NCBI GenBank assembly: GCA_964503615.1
Contig: CAZDBA010000077.1
Coordinates: 1 to 22,893, forward strand
Direction of reading: 5' to 3'
Origin: CAZDBA01 sp964503615
Lineage (GTDB): Bacteria; Planctomycetota; Planctomycetia; Pirellulales; Pirellulaceae
DNA length: 22,893 bases
The position numbers and the translations under genes are program-made. Below are positions 1-7,651 of the stretch, piece by piece. How positions within the stretch are numbered: the stretch's first letter is position 1; the number at the start of each line of letters is the position of its first letter. The notes under the pieces are model-generated. The model was not told the origin of the DNA, ran no database searches, and worked only from the letters and a program-made list of their open reading frames with translations.

Positions 1-285
1 AACGCGTCGGTTACTATTTGTGCTGCGTTTGAAAAAATGATTACGGCCTTCTACGTGAGACGCTCAAACGTTCTAAGAACCTTGTCCACGGTGAATTTTT
101 GAAATCGTTGCCATTTTGCAACATCAGGTTATCGCTGTGTTGCCAAAAATCACCGTCCCTGCGAAACAGTTGCTCAACAATCGTTCGATTCATTTGGCTT
201 TTGAGCGATTAGCGGGCTACTGACCGTCATTGGCACTCTGTTTGCAACTATGATCTCCCGTCCAGCAAACAAGAGAGATACACCG
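1..285. other. Intergenic region upstream of the J-domain gene
   Basis: No gene could be supported here. One plus-strand frame is open from the left edge to a TGA at 100-102 (about 33 codons). It could be the tail of a gene outside the window, but it has no recognisable motif. The rest should hold the promoter of the J-domain gene; no convincing -35/-10 pair could be picked out. Confidence 0.4.
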
Positions 286-888
286 ATGCAAACCTCAAAC
301 GGCAAAGATTACTACGAGATCCTGCAACTGAATGCCAATGCGACGCAAGACGCAATCGAGCGCATGTTTCGCTACCTCGCGGTCAAGTATCACCCGGACA
401 AGGGCGGTGACAAAGAGCGGTTTAACTTTCTTGTAAAAGCGTTCGAAATCCTTCGCGATCCTGTTTCACGTGCGTCCTACGATGCTGAGCAAGAGCAAGA
501 GAAAAAGGGAAACGCCGCCCTCACTGATCATGCTCGAAAGGCGGGACCGGACACGATTGAGCGACATGAGCTGCTTTGCCTGTTCTACGCTCGTCGCCGA
601 CAAGCTGAAAACTCACCTGCCCTGGGCGCGCATACGGTAAAAAAGATGATGAACCTGCCCGATGAAGTTCTGGAGTTCCACCTGTGGTATTTCCGGGAGA
701 AGGGTTGGATCAAGCGTGCTGAAAACGGAGGGCTTGTTATCACTGCCGAAGGTGTAGATAAAGTCGAAGAAGGTGAGATCAAGCTGAACCAACACTTGCG
801 GTTGGAATCCAAAAGCAACGAATCATCCCCAATCACCTTGGGTTACGATAGTAACGAAACAGCTTTGGCCAACTCGATGGCGTCGTAA
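286..888 (+). CDS. J-domain (DnaJ-like) protein with C-terminal winged-helix-like region
   Basis: A J-domain co-chaperone of about 200 aa, expected to stimulate the ATPase of a DnaK/Hsp70 partner in the cytoplasm. The J domain occupies roughly residues 8-75: DYYEILQL at helix I, the diagnostic HPD tripeptide at 36-38 within KYHPDKGG, then FEILRDPVSRASYD at helices III-IV. There is no Gly/Phe region, no CxxCxGxG zinc centre and no DnaJ C-terminal substrate domain, so this is a class III J protein. After a charged linker, residues ~100-165 look like a small alpha/beta winged helix (ELLCLFYARRR, then FHLWYFREKGWIKR, then GGLVITAEGV), suggesting targeting of Hsp70 to DNA or a specific partner; that part is inference. 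An upstream in-frame ATG at 250 would add 12 residues but has no Shine-Dalgarno. The ATG at 286 follows AGAGAGA and fits the family N-terminus. Confidence 0.85.
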   Translation: MQTSNGKDYYEILQLNANATQDAIERMFRYLAVKYHPDKGGDKERFNFLVKAFEILRDPVSRASYDAEQEQEKKGNAALTDHARKAGPDTIERHELLCLFYARRRQAENSPALGAHTVKKMMNLPDEVLEFHLWYFREKGWIKRAENGGLVITAEGVDKVEEGEIKLNQHLRLESKSNESSPITLGYDSNETALANSMAS

Positions 889-920
889 CGTAGTGCAACG
901 TAGACAGCTAAGAATCATTT

Positions 921-944
921 AACGCCTCGGAGAGGCGTGCTACT
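921..944. repeat. Small palindromic repeat, copy 1
   Basis: The hairpin ACGCCTC-GGA-GAGGCGT (922-938) is followed by GCTACT. A near-identical unit lies at 10861-10883, also at a gene 3' end. I infer a short REP-like element dispersed in this genome; only two copies are visible here. Confidence 0.5.
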
Positions 945-957
945 TTGAAAAACAAAA

Positions 958-989
958 GGGCGTCCAGAACTGGTCTGGGCGCCCTTTTT
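958..989. terminator. Bidirectional rho-independent terminator
   Basis: An 11-bp stem, GGGCGTCCAGA at 958-968 and TCTGGGCGCCC at 974-984 with one G-T wobble, closes a 5-nt loop and is followed by TTTTT (985-989). On the minus strand the hairpin is followed by a T-rich stretch (complement of AAAACAAAA), so it can serve both the J-domain gene and the converging rpoD. Confidence 0.9.
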
Positions 990-1032
990 AAATGTTAGGA
1001 TTAGCTTTGGCTGGGTTTGCTTACAAAGCCCG

Positions 1033-2580
1033 TTAGTCCAAAAATCCGACTAGCTCTTGTGAGCGGCTTGGCTGTTGCAGCTTGCGAACCGCTTTGGCTT
1101 CGATCTGACGGATACGCTCGCGGGTCACTTTGAAGATGTGTCCGACTTCTTCAAGCGTATAGCTGTAACCATCACCCAAGCCATAACGCAGTTTGATAAT
1201 CTCACGCTCACGATAGCTGAGTGTCATGAGGACTTTGTCGATTCGGCCTCGCAACATTTCCTGAGCCGCACCAATGGATGGGCTTTCCGCTTCACCATCG
1301 GGCAGCAAGTCACCAAAGTGGCTGTCTTCGCTGTTACCGACGGGCCGATCGAGGCTAATCGGATATCGGCTCATCGCCAAAACACGACGGGCTTCGTCGA
1401 TCGTTGTTTCACTACGCTTGGCCACCTCTTCGAGAGTTGGCTCGCGGCCCAGTTCTTGTAGCAGTTGACGAGAAACGGTCCGTACGCGAGACATCGTCTC
1501 GACCATATGAACGGGGATACGAATCGTTCGGCTTTGGTCTGCAACCGCACGAGTGATTGCCTGGCGAATCCACCAAGTCGCATACGTGCAGAACTTGAAT
1601 CCTCGTCGGTACTCGAACTTGTCGACCGCACGCATCAAACCGGCGTTACCTTCCTGGATCAGATCCAGAAAGCTCAAACCACGGTTACGATACTTTTTGG
1701 CGATTGAGACCACCAAGCGAAGGTTACCTTCGGACAACTCTCGCTTGGCCTGTTGGTACTCGGAGTAGACTTTTTTCAGACTGCGAACACGGTTACGCAA
1801 ACTGGCAGGCGATTCCTGACAAGCCAGCAAGATCATTCTCATTTCGCTGAGCAACTGCTCATGCTCAGGAGTCAGTTTGTTGGCTTTGCGAGCACGCTTG
1901 GTCTTATTCTGAATCTCGGTGACTCGATCGCTGAACTGCTCAACGTTATTGATCAGTGACTCGATTCGCTGAGTACGCAATCCAAGCTCTTCGAGCAGCC
2001 GAACACAGCGGCGACGACGGCGGGCCAAATTGGTCCAAGCCTGTTCACGCACTTTTTTATTGGCACTCTTTGAGAAGGCGGTAATAAAGTCTTTGCGATT
2101 TCGTTTCAACAAAACTTCCATCGTGGTCAGGTTGTGACCAATACGACCGAGGATCTGTTCTTTTTCCAGCCGATCGGTTACGGAAACCTGAACGGTTCGA
2201 TCAAACGGCAGCTCGCCGCGATGAACACGCTTAAGGATCTTGAAAGCAAACTGGATCACATAATCGCATTCCAGCAAACGAGTGCGGAACTTGCGACGTG
2301 TATGTTCAATCCGCTTTGCCAACGCGATCTCTTGAGGACGAGTCAGAAGAGGGATCTCACCCATCTGGGTCAAGTACATTCGAACCGGGTCGTCAGACCA
2401 CGATTCAGTATCTTCAGTAGCCAGCTCTTCGCTCGATTTGACTTTTGGTTGTGCCTCGTTGCCAGCAGGCTGAGCAGCAACTGCCTCATCAACTTGCACC
2501 GCATTCTCGTCAAAAGGTTGTGCCGTGATGCGTGTACGTGTTGATTCTTCTTCAAATTCACCGATTAATGTATCGTACAA
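1033..2580 (-). CDS. rpoD: RNA polymerase primary sigma factor RpoD/SigA
   Basis: The housekeeping sigma-70 factor, which brings core RNA polymerase to -10/-35 promoters. In the longer 537-aa reading, region 1.2 is at about 86-118 (DDPVRMYLTQMGEIPLLTR), a basic non-conserved insert spans ~119-300, region 2 is at ~303-375 (NLRLVVSIAKKYRNRGL, FLDLIQEGNAGLMRAVDKF, KFCTYATWWIRQAITRA), region 3 at ~385-460 and region 4 at ~465-530 (LRYGLGDG, TLEEVGHIFKVTRERIRQIE). The longest frame opens with GTG at 2646 but no ribosome-binding site precedes it. A TTG at 2578-2580 lies 9 nt after AGGAG (complement of 2590-2594) and gives 515 aa, so I prefer it; the true start remains open. Region 1.1 is absent or very short. 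The gene converges with the J-domain gene across a shared terminator. Identity as a primary sigma factor is secure from the complete regions 1.2-4. Confidence 0.97.
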   Translation of the reverse strand: MYDTLIGEFEEESTRTRITAQPFDENAVQVDEAVAAQPAGNEAQPKVKSSEELATEDTESWSDDPVRMYLTQMGEIPLLTRPQEIALAKRIEHTRRKFRTRLLECDYVIQFAFKILKRVHRGELPFDRTVQVSVTDRLEKEQILGRIGHNLTTMEVLLKRNRKDFITAFSKSANKKVREQAWTNLARRRRRCVRLLEELGLRTQRIESLINNVEQFSDRVTEIQNKTKRARKANKLTPEHEQLLSEMRMILLACQESPASLRNRVRSLKKVYSEYQQAKRELSEGNLRLVVSIAKKYRNRGLSFLDLIQEGNAGLMRAVDKFEYRRGFKFCTYATWWIRQAITRAVADQSRTIRIPVHMVETMSRVRTVSRQLLQELGREPTLEEVAKRSETTIDEARRVLAMSRYPISLDRPVGNSEDSHFGDLLPDGEAESPSIGAAQEMLRGRIDKVLMTLSYREREIIKLRYGLGDGYSYTLEEVGHIFKVTRERIRQIEAKAVRKLQQPSRSQELVGFLD

Positions 2581-2646
2581 GGCCAAATTCTCCTGGCGAT
2601 TATTTGGAAATGGTTTGTTTAAGTTGGTTCCGCCACAGATCACCAC

Positions 2647-3556
2647 GGCGATTTTAAAGTCTACACCGCGATTCGTTCGCGACTCTCAAAACACGGAGAA
2701 CAAAAGAAGAAGAATCCGGAATTCAAGTCATTCGACTAAATCGAACTACAGAACTGCGATATCCTGAAAGGTTTAACAACCTGCTCAAAAATCAGAAAAA
2801 GAAATTTCAGGTGGCCAATAAGAATTGGCGCAGAAAATTCTCCCCTGTGTGGATTAGCAATTCCAAATTGCCAGTCCGATTTTGAGATCAACAGCCCTGT
2901 CTCAGTTCTTCTTAACCTGTTTCCGCAGGATTTTTCTTCCGCCTCCCCGTTTGAGGCGTTTGGTTTCAATGGAAACCTACTCCGTGATCAAAGTCGCTCG
3001 GATGACCAGTTTTTTGGGCTGCTGAAACAGCAAGGGAGCGTTGATTCGCGGTCGGACCAATTCTAACTAGAGCCGTTTTCTGGTCCAGTAAGAAAATAGA
3101 GAAGCTTATGAATTTCAAGAACATTACGTAGTTCGTATAACCAATTCGAATCATTTTCGCTTGCCCCCCATTTAGGTATAGATGTTGCAGGCACAAAAGC
3201 TTCACAAACCCCAGGTTGGGTGTCACATTATGTCCCACTTCGATGTTCGAACCTCGCTTCTGCACCGAAAACAGTAGTAAAATCAACGATTTGAGGTGGT
3301 GGAATTGAAACAGTCGAGTTCCGCGCAAAGTCAGCCCAGTCCTTATGTTTTGGCGACCACTCACGGTGACTTAGTACCGCATAGCTCGCTTGGGCTTTAC
3401 TCTGTCACTAAAATGCAAGCAATCGAAAAATTACTAGCCACTGCAAAAAGGCCAAGCTCATCGCCCTTTACATTAAACCCCCTTTAGTTCCCCTATTTGC
3501 CATTTGGGGGCCGGCGTTTACTTTAACTGTGTCCATAGACCTATAAGATCGAACTC
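2647..3556. other. Long non-coding stretch between rpoD and the zinc-ribbon gene
   Basis: About 0.9 kb, visibly more AT-rich than the flanking genes. Short open frames exist on both strands (for example 2966-3364 minus), but their translations are low-complexity, lack family signatures and have no ribosome-binding sites, so none is annotated. It must contain the rpoD promoter and possibly a small RNA. No tRNA or known RNA fold was recognised. Confidence 0.5.
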
Positions 3557-4102
3557 ATGGCGACGCGCTACCTACTTCCTTGCAAATGCAATCACAAATT
3601 GTCCGTCGAGACTAGACACGCTGGTAACACCATCGAATGCCCCGAGTGCTCTGCGATGGTGGACGTCCCGAAATTACGAGAACTCAAGAATCTTGAGTTG
3701 GAGAATCCTGAAAACGATGCATTACCCCGGGCCGCGAACCCGCTCAAACGGCTTTTGTTTACTTTGGGTTTGGGAGTTGCGGTGATCGCAGGCGTAGCTG
3801 GGGGGCTTCTTTACAATTACTCCAGCAACATGATCGGCAAAGACGAAAAAACGCGAAACGAAATCGCTGAATTCGAAAACGCCGACGCGCTGCTTGCCGA
3901 TGCTTCTCCCGGGGAAATGTGGGACCTGTGGTACTCGTCGATCGAAGACTACGAACTCCCGGAATGGAAAGAAGCCCATTGGAACAAAAACTATGCCCAA
4001 GGAACCATCCTGAGGAACTTTGCGTATGGCATTCTGGGAATAGCTGGAATCGGATTGCTAACAGCCCTTTGCTCTTTTCTGATTGGTAGCAAAAAAAGTT
4101 GA
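3557..4102 (+). CDS. Zinc-ribbon, two-transmembrane protein of unknown function
   Basis: A 181-aa protein I cannot assign to a named family. The N-terminus carries a four-cysteine zinc ribbon, C9-x-C11 and C28-x2-C31, in the arrangement LPCKCNHKLSV...IECPECSAMVDVP. This two-knuckle domain is frequent at the N-termini of planctomycete membrane proteins. Two hydrophobic helices follow, about residues 66-87 (LLFTLGLGVAVIAGVAGGLL) and 155-176 (FAYGILGIAGIGLLTALCSF). Between them is an acidic loop of about 65 residues rich in Asp, Glu and Trp (MWDLWYSSIEDYELPEWKEA). Expected location is the cytoplasmic membrane with the zinc ribbon inside. The start ATG directly precedes the ribbon and no upstream in-frame alternative looks better. 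The gene stands alone, with about 200 nt before the next gene. Confidence 0.75.
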   Translation: MATRYLLPCKCNHKLSVETRHAGNTIECPECSAMVDVPKLRELKNLELENPENDALPRAANPLKRLLFTLGLGVAVIAGVAGGLLYNYSSNMIGKDEKTRNEIAEFENADALLADASPGEMWDLWYSSIEDYELPEWKEAHWNKNYAQGTILRNFAYGILGIAGIGLLTALCSFLIGSKKS

Positions 4103-4311
4103 TTGGACTCTCTGTCGTAGTTCAAAAACACTTAAGCGGTTACTTGACAAGCTTGCTTCCAAGCAACCGCACGAAAGAAACCACCACAAAACCACCCTTG
4201 ATTGCCCAGTTTAAACTGCTGCACAAACTGCTGTTGGACTCGCGATTTTAATGTTGGTAAAACGACACTCCTTCTGCCAACTGTTTGTGGTTACAAGCTT
4301 TTCACAACTTT

Positions 4312-5556
4312 ATGAATATCATCGTTTTTGAAGACGCGGGCGTCGAACAGCTTTACCCAATCACCACTGGGAGGGCTGCCTACTCGATCCTGTGCGCGAC
4401 CTATCGCTTTATCGACAGGTTCCAGGAATTGGAAAGTCCGATTCGGGCCATCGTCCGGCCCTACCTCCGCGCAATACAGAAATTGGACCACCCTGATTTG
4501 GCCCAGCCTTTGGATACCAGCCAACCTTGGACGCTGGTCCTCAACGCGCGAATGGTCCCTTCGACCACGAACATGGCTTTGATCAAAGAATTTGCTGAAT
4601 CAACCCGCGCTCGAATTGTTCGCTTTGGAGATTGGTCGATTGCCGCCGCGATGATCCCGACGGCTGAGTTAAACGACCAATCGGACGATGACCTGTTAAT
4701 TTCGATTCAACGATTCTTCGCGACCGAGGATATTGAGGTGAACGAAGCGGAGATCCGGCTGTTCGAGTATCCGCACGATGTCGTTCGGGAAAACCTGTCC
4801 ACTTTTTCCGAGAACATCCAACACCGTTTGGAAGTGGGACAATACAAAGAAATCGCCGACGGCGTTTTCGTATCGGGAGACGTTACGATTTCCGATTTTG
4901 TCGTGACCAATACGACTCAAGGCCCAATCGTAATCGAAGATGGCAGTGTGATTGGACCGTTCTGTTTTTTGCGAGGTCCCATTCATATTGGCCGGAGTTG
5001 CCGAGTCAACGAGCATTCAGCGATCAAAGACGAAGTCTCGACTGGCCACACGATCAAAATTGGCGGTGAGGTGGAAGGTTCCGTTATCGAAGACTATTCG
5101 AACAAACAACATCACGGATTTTTGGGGCACAGTTACCTGGGTAGTTGGATCAATCTCGGTGCGGGCACCTGCAACAGCGATTTAAAGAATACCTACGGCG
5201 AAGTAAACATGATTTACAATGGCGAACGAGTCGCCACGGGTATGCAGTTCGTCGGTTGCATCATGGGCGACTATTCCAAAACAGCGATCAACACCAGTAT
5301 CTTTACAGGCAAACTCGTCGGGACAGGTAGCATGTTGTATGGATTTGTAACGACCAATGTGCCAGCGTTCGTAAACTACGCAAGGAGCTTTGGCCAGATC
5401 ACTGAATCACCGCCTGGCATTTTAGAGCTAACCCAAAAACGGATGTTCGCACGTCGCAACGTTCCTCAACGGCCCGAGGACGTTCAACTGATCTACGATC
5501 TCTATGAGATCACAAGACCTCAACGTCAAATTTCTGAAGAGCCATTAAGCTTGTAG
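4312..5556 (+). CDS. GlmU-like putative sugar nucleotidyltransferase / acetyltransferase
   Basis: A 414-aa protein of the GlmU-related family found in planctomycetes and Bacteroidetes. Residues 1-180 form a divergent N-terminal domain starting MNIIVFEDAGVEQLYPIT. It lacks the LxxGxGTxM nucleotide-binding loop of classic pyrophosphorylases. Residues ~185-370 form a left-handed beta-helix with hexapeptide-type repeats (IVIEDGSVIGPFCFLRGP, IHIGRSCRVNEHSAIKD). These are followed by the acyltransferase-like HHGFLGHSYLGSWINLGAG and TCNSDLKNTYG, which correspond to the GlmU acetyltransferase active-site region. Plausible roles are nucleotide-sugar formation or N-acetylation for envelope glycans; the substrate is unknown. 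A TTG at 4285 would extend the frame by nine residues, but the ATG at 4312 matches the family N-terminus. Neither has a clear Shine-Dalgarno. It converges with the MerR-type gene. Confidence 0.85.
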   Translation: MNIIVFEDAGVEQLYPITTGRAAYSILCATYRFIDRFQELESPIRAIVRPYLRAIQKLDHPDLAQPLDTSQPWTLVLNARMVPSTTNMALIKEFAESTRARIVRFGDWSIAAAMIPTAELNDQSDDDLLISIQRFFATEDIEVNEAEIRLFEYPHDVVRENLSTFSENIQHRLEVGQYKEIADGVFVSGDVTISDFVVTNTTQGPIVIEDGSVIGPFCFLRGPIHIGRSCRVNEHSAIKDEVSTGHTIKIGGEVEGSVIEDYSNKQHHGFLGHSYLGSWINLGAGTCNSDLKNTYGEVNMIYNGERVATGMQFVGCIMGDYSKTAINTSIFTGKLVGTGSMLYGFVTTNVPAFVNYARSFGQITESPPGILELTQKRMFARRNVPQRPEDVQLIYDLYEITRPQRQISEEPLSL

Positions 5557-5572
5557 GTGGCGCCAAACGTCG

Positions 5573-5607
5573 TGGACAAGCAGGCAAGCTCTGTGAGCGT
5601 TTGTCCA
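5573..5607. terminator. Possible hairpin terminator between convergent genes
   Basis: TGGACAA (5573-5579) pairs perfectly with TTGTCCA (5601-5607), closing a loop of about 21 nt. It lies between the stops of the GlmU-like gene and the MerR-type gene. No clean T-tract follows, so termination is only suggested by position. The segment CGTTTGTCCA recurs at 5638-5647. Confidence 0.35.
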
Positions 5608-5628
5608 ACAGCGACAGGCTTGATTTAT

Positions 5629-6498
5629 TTAGTAACCCGTTTGTCCACTCAGAACTGTGGCGTGCTGTGTTAGCTGATAGAGACTACTACAAAACGTCAC
5701 ATCTGGCAGGCGCGAGCGGACTTCGGCGGTTAACGCCTGCCCTCCCACAACAAACGGAATCTGACTTCCGAATTCGTTGTACAACTGATTGAACTCGATA
5801 ACGAATCTGTTTTCTGATTCCAAGTGAGACGCGCTCAACCAAAACAACTTGGGTGAGTAGGTCCTGACGGCCGCAGCCAAACTTGCCAACGGAACGTTCT
5901 CTCCCATCGATGTTGATTGCCAACCGCAGGAACGCAACGTCAACTCAACCATCGACGAGGGTAAGCTATACTGGTCGCCCTGAGGAGCTCCGCCAATTGC
6001 AACAGGTGCGTCTTGCGATGGAACAGGAACCAGACTTTTGAGCTCGGCCAAAATTTGCTGGCTCATCTTGCAAGCCAAACGCTCTTGGTAAACCTCGATC
6101 TTGCTGCACTTCCAAAGCCCACCGACTTGACGTAGCGCAGGTGCGATGAAATCATCACAAATCTTGGCGACACTATGCTCGTTAAGAAACAACTCAATTG
6201 CAATCTGCTGGACCTCAGTTTCATTTCCAGCAACCAAAGACTCAACGATTTGCTTAAGCAGCTCTTCACGCGGCATCGTTGTGATGGGCAATCGCTCAGG
6301 CAATCCAATTGCCGTCGGATTAGAAAGATCGTGCCGTGAACTTCGTAGAAAAATCAGCAACCCACTCGTTGTGATTCGGCGATGTCCACCTGTTGTGTAT
6401 TGTGCACTGATACTACCGTTGTCACACCATCTTTTGATCGACGACTCACTAACACCGATCGCCAAGGAAACTTGTTTTGGGGTGAATGGCTTTCTCAC
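5629..6498 (-). CDS. MerR-type regulator with degenerate cobalamin-binding domain (CarH/LitR-like)
   Basis: A 289-aa transcription regulator. Residues 5-48 are a MerR/excisionase-type helix-turn-helix (VSESSIKRWCDNGSISAQ, TTGGHRRI). Residues ~78-155 match the helical cap of B12-binding photoreceptors, and ~165-285 the Rossmann-like B12-binding fold (SMGENVPLASLAAAVR, IPFVVGGQAL). CarH-type proteins use adenosylcobalamin as a light sensor and repress photo-oxidative or carotenoid genes. Here the cap motif Wx9EH reads W129-x9-E139-R140, and the DxHxxG ligand motif reads D175-Q-Y177-S-L-P180, so the lower axial histidine is a tyrosine. Cobalamin binding is therefore doubtful. The GTG start at 6496-6498 follows AAGGGAG with a 4-nt gap. 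An inverted repeat at 6523-6545, just upstream, may be its own operator. It follows cutC on the same strand after 358 nt, so it is probably transcribed from its own promoter. Confidence 0.85.
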   Translation of the reverse strand: MRKPFTPKQVSLAIGVSESSIKRWCDNGSISAQYTTGGHRRITTSGLLIFLRSSRHDLSNPTAIGLPERLPITTMPREELLKQIVESLVAGNETEVQQIAIELFLNEHSVAKICDDFIAPALRQVGGLWKCSKIEVYQERLACKMSQQILAELKSLVPVPSQDAPVAIGGAPQGDQYSLPSSMVELTLRSCGWQSTSMGENVPLASLAAAVRTYSPKLFWLSASHLESENRFVIEFNQLYNEFGSQIPFVVGGQALTAEVRSRLPDVTFCSSLYQLTQHATVLSGQTGY

Positions 6499-6856
6499 GT
6501 GGCTCCCTTCATCAATTGTAAAGTGAATTCAGGCATTAAATTCACAATGGCCTAGTTCGATTACGATTGGGTAGTACCGAGGGTGGTCGAGGTAACCGCA
6601 CTAACGTCTTCGAAACCACAGCTTTACAGAATTTTGTTCTCGAAAAAACTAAAGGTTAAACAATCACAATGAACGTTTTTTCCTCCAAGTTTGGGCAACG
6701 CGCCGGTGTTTGACCTTAAATGGATTTTAGGAATAACTGTATCGCAGTAGCGATAACAAAAAAAATTGGGCGTTTAGGAATTAAGTCGAACTTTTTCCAA
6801 GGCTTGCCTGAAAACTTCCCTATCTTTTCCCAAGCCACAATTTTTGCCTTCGACTG
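6499..6856. other. Intergenic region between cutC and the MerR-type gene
   Basis: 358 nt, AT-rich, containing the candidate operator at 6523-6545 and presumably the promoter of the MerR-type gene plus the cutC 3' end. No open frame with family features, no tRNA, and no recognisable cobalamin riboswitch core was seen. Confidence 0.5.
6523..6545. promoter_or_regulatory. Candidate operator upstream of the MerR-type gene
   Basis: Perfect 7-bp inverted repeat GTGAATT-N9-AATTCAC whose inner edge lies 24 nt upstream of the GTG start of the MerR-type gene. Dyads in this position are typical for autoregulated MerR/CarH regulators. Assignment to this protein is an inference from position only. Confidence 0.45.
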
Positions 6857-7594
6857 TTATCGAAAATAGTCACGCAACTGAGCGTTGGCTCTTTCCAAGA
6901 GCTGGGGGCAAACAGCACGTGTTTGATCGACCGGCGAAAAACGAATTGGAGCATCGTCGTAACCAAGATCGGGCACAGATGAAGAAAAAGTGCCGTGAAT
7001 TTGTTGGCAACCAGTTGAACGCAACACCTCGGTTAAGTTCTCTGGTGTAATTCCACCCGCAGGAATGATCTCGATTCTTCCCGAGGCGAATTCTACGATC
7101 CGATGAATCTGTTGAAGGCCGTTGGGGACCGATTCAGCACCCCCACTGGTCATAACTCTGTCCACCCCAGCTTCGATCAAGCATTCCAAAGCAGATTGCC
7201 AATCTTCAACCAGATCAAAAGCGCGGTGGAAAACCAGTTGTTGGCCCCCTACTCTTTCTCGCATCTGTCTCACACGAGCGGCATCAATATTCCGCTCAGG
7301 TGTCAAACAGCCAAACGCGATTCCGTGAACTCCCTGCTCAATCATCCAACGGCAATCGGCTAACAGAGTCGCCCAATGGTCGTCGTTGTAACAAAATCCC
7401 CCAGGACGGGGCCTGCACATTGCGATCACTTCAATAGAACATCCGGCGAGAATCCGTTGAACCGTCGCCGGGGAAGGAGTCAGCCCACCCAACTGCAAAG
7501 CTGAATTGAGTTCAACTCGATCCGCACCGGCATCCTGAGCAATCACTGCCTCAGCGTACGTTGCGATGCAAACTTCCAACTGCGGGCGAGTCAT
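6857..7594 (-). CDS. cutC: CutC family protein (copper homeostasis)
   Basis: A 245-aa cytoplasmic TIM-barrel protein of the CutC family, historically linked to copper tolerance; the biochemical function is not settled. Recognisable blocks are LEVCIATYAEAVIAQDAGAD and RVELNSALQLGGLTPS near the N-terminus, MCRPRPGGFCYND (about 59-71), GIAFGCLTPERNID, VFHRAFD, and DRVMTSGGAES followed by IIPAGGITPENL near the C-terminus. All are standard CutC signatures, and length is typical (~240-250 aa). The ATG start is preceded by GAAGG at slightly long spacing. It lies 57 nt downstream of the prenyltransferase-repeat gene on the same strand and may be co-transcribed with it, although no functional link is obvious. 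Confidence 0.95.
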   Translation of the reverse strand: MTRPQLEVCIATYAEAVIAQDAGADRVELNSALQLGGLTPSPATVQRILAGCSIEVIAMCRPRPGGFCYNDDHWATLLADCRWMIEQGVHGIAFGCLTPERNIDAARVRQMRERVGGQQLVFHRAFDLVEDWQSALECLIEAGVDRVMTSGGAESVPNGLQQIHRIVEFASGRIEIIPAGGITPENLTEVLRSTGCQQIHGTFSSSVPDLGYDDAPIRFSPVDQTRAVCPQLLERANAQLRDYFR

Positions 7595-7651
7595 ACGAAT
7601 ACGCCTTCAGGTAATTCGGGCAAGGCTAAGAATGTCGTGCGAGTAGATCTA

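Noticed and set aside
1075..1959. Several plus-strand open frames of 60-130 codons across the rpoD locus
   Set aside because: They are antisense shadows of rpoD: no family features, no ribosome-binding sites, and the opposite strand encodes a complete sigma factor.
3245..3252. GTTCGAAC, resembling a tRNA T-loop
   Set aside because: The flanking five-base arms do not pair on either strand and no acceptor stem or anticodon arm can be built.
2966..3364. A 132-codon minus-strand frame and neighbouring short frames in the rpoD upstream region
   Set aside because: The translation is hydrophobic and low-complexity without motifs, the start lacks a Shine-Dalgarno, and the DNA is AT-rich intergenic in character.
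6499..6856. Cobalamin riboswitch near the B12-type regulator
   Set aside because: No B12-box-like core or extended multi-hairpin structure could be recognised; only a short inverted repeat is present.
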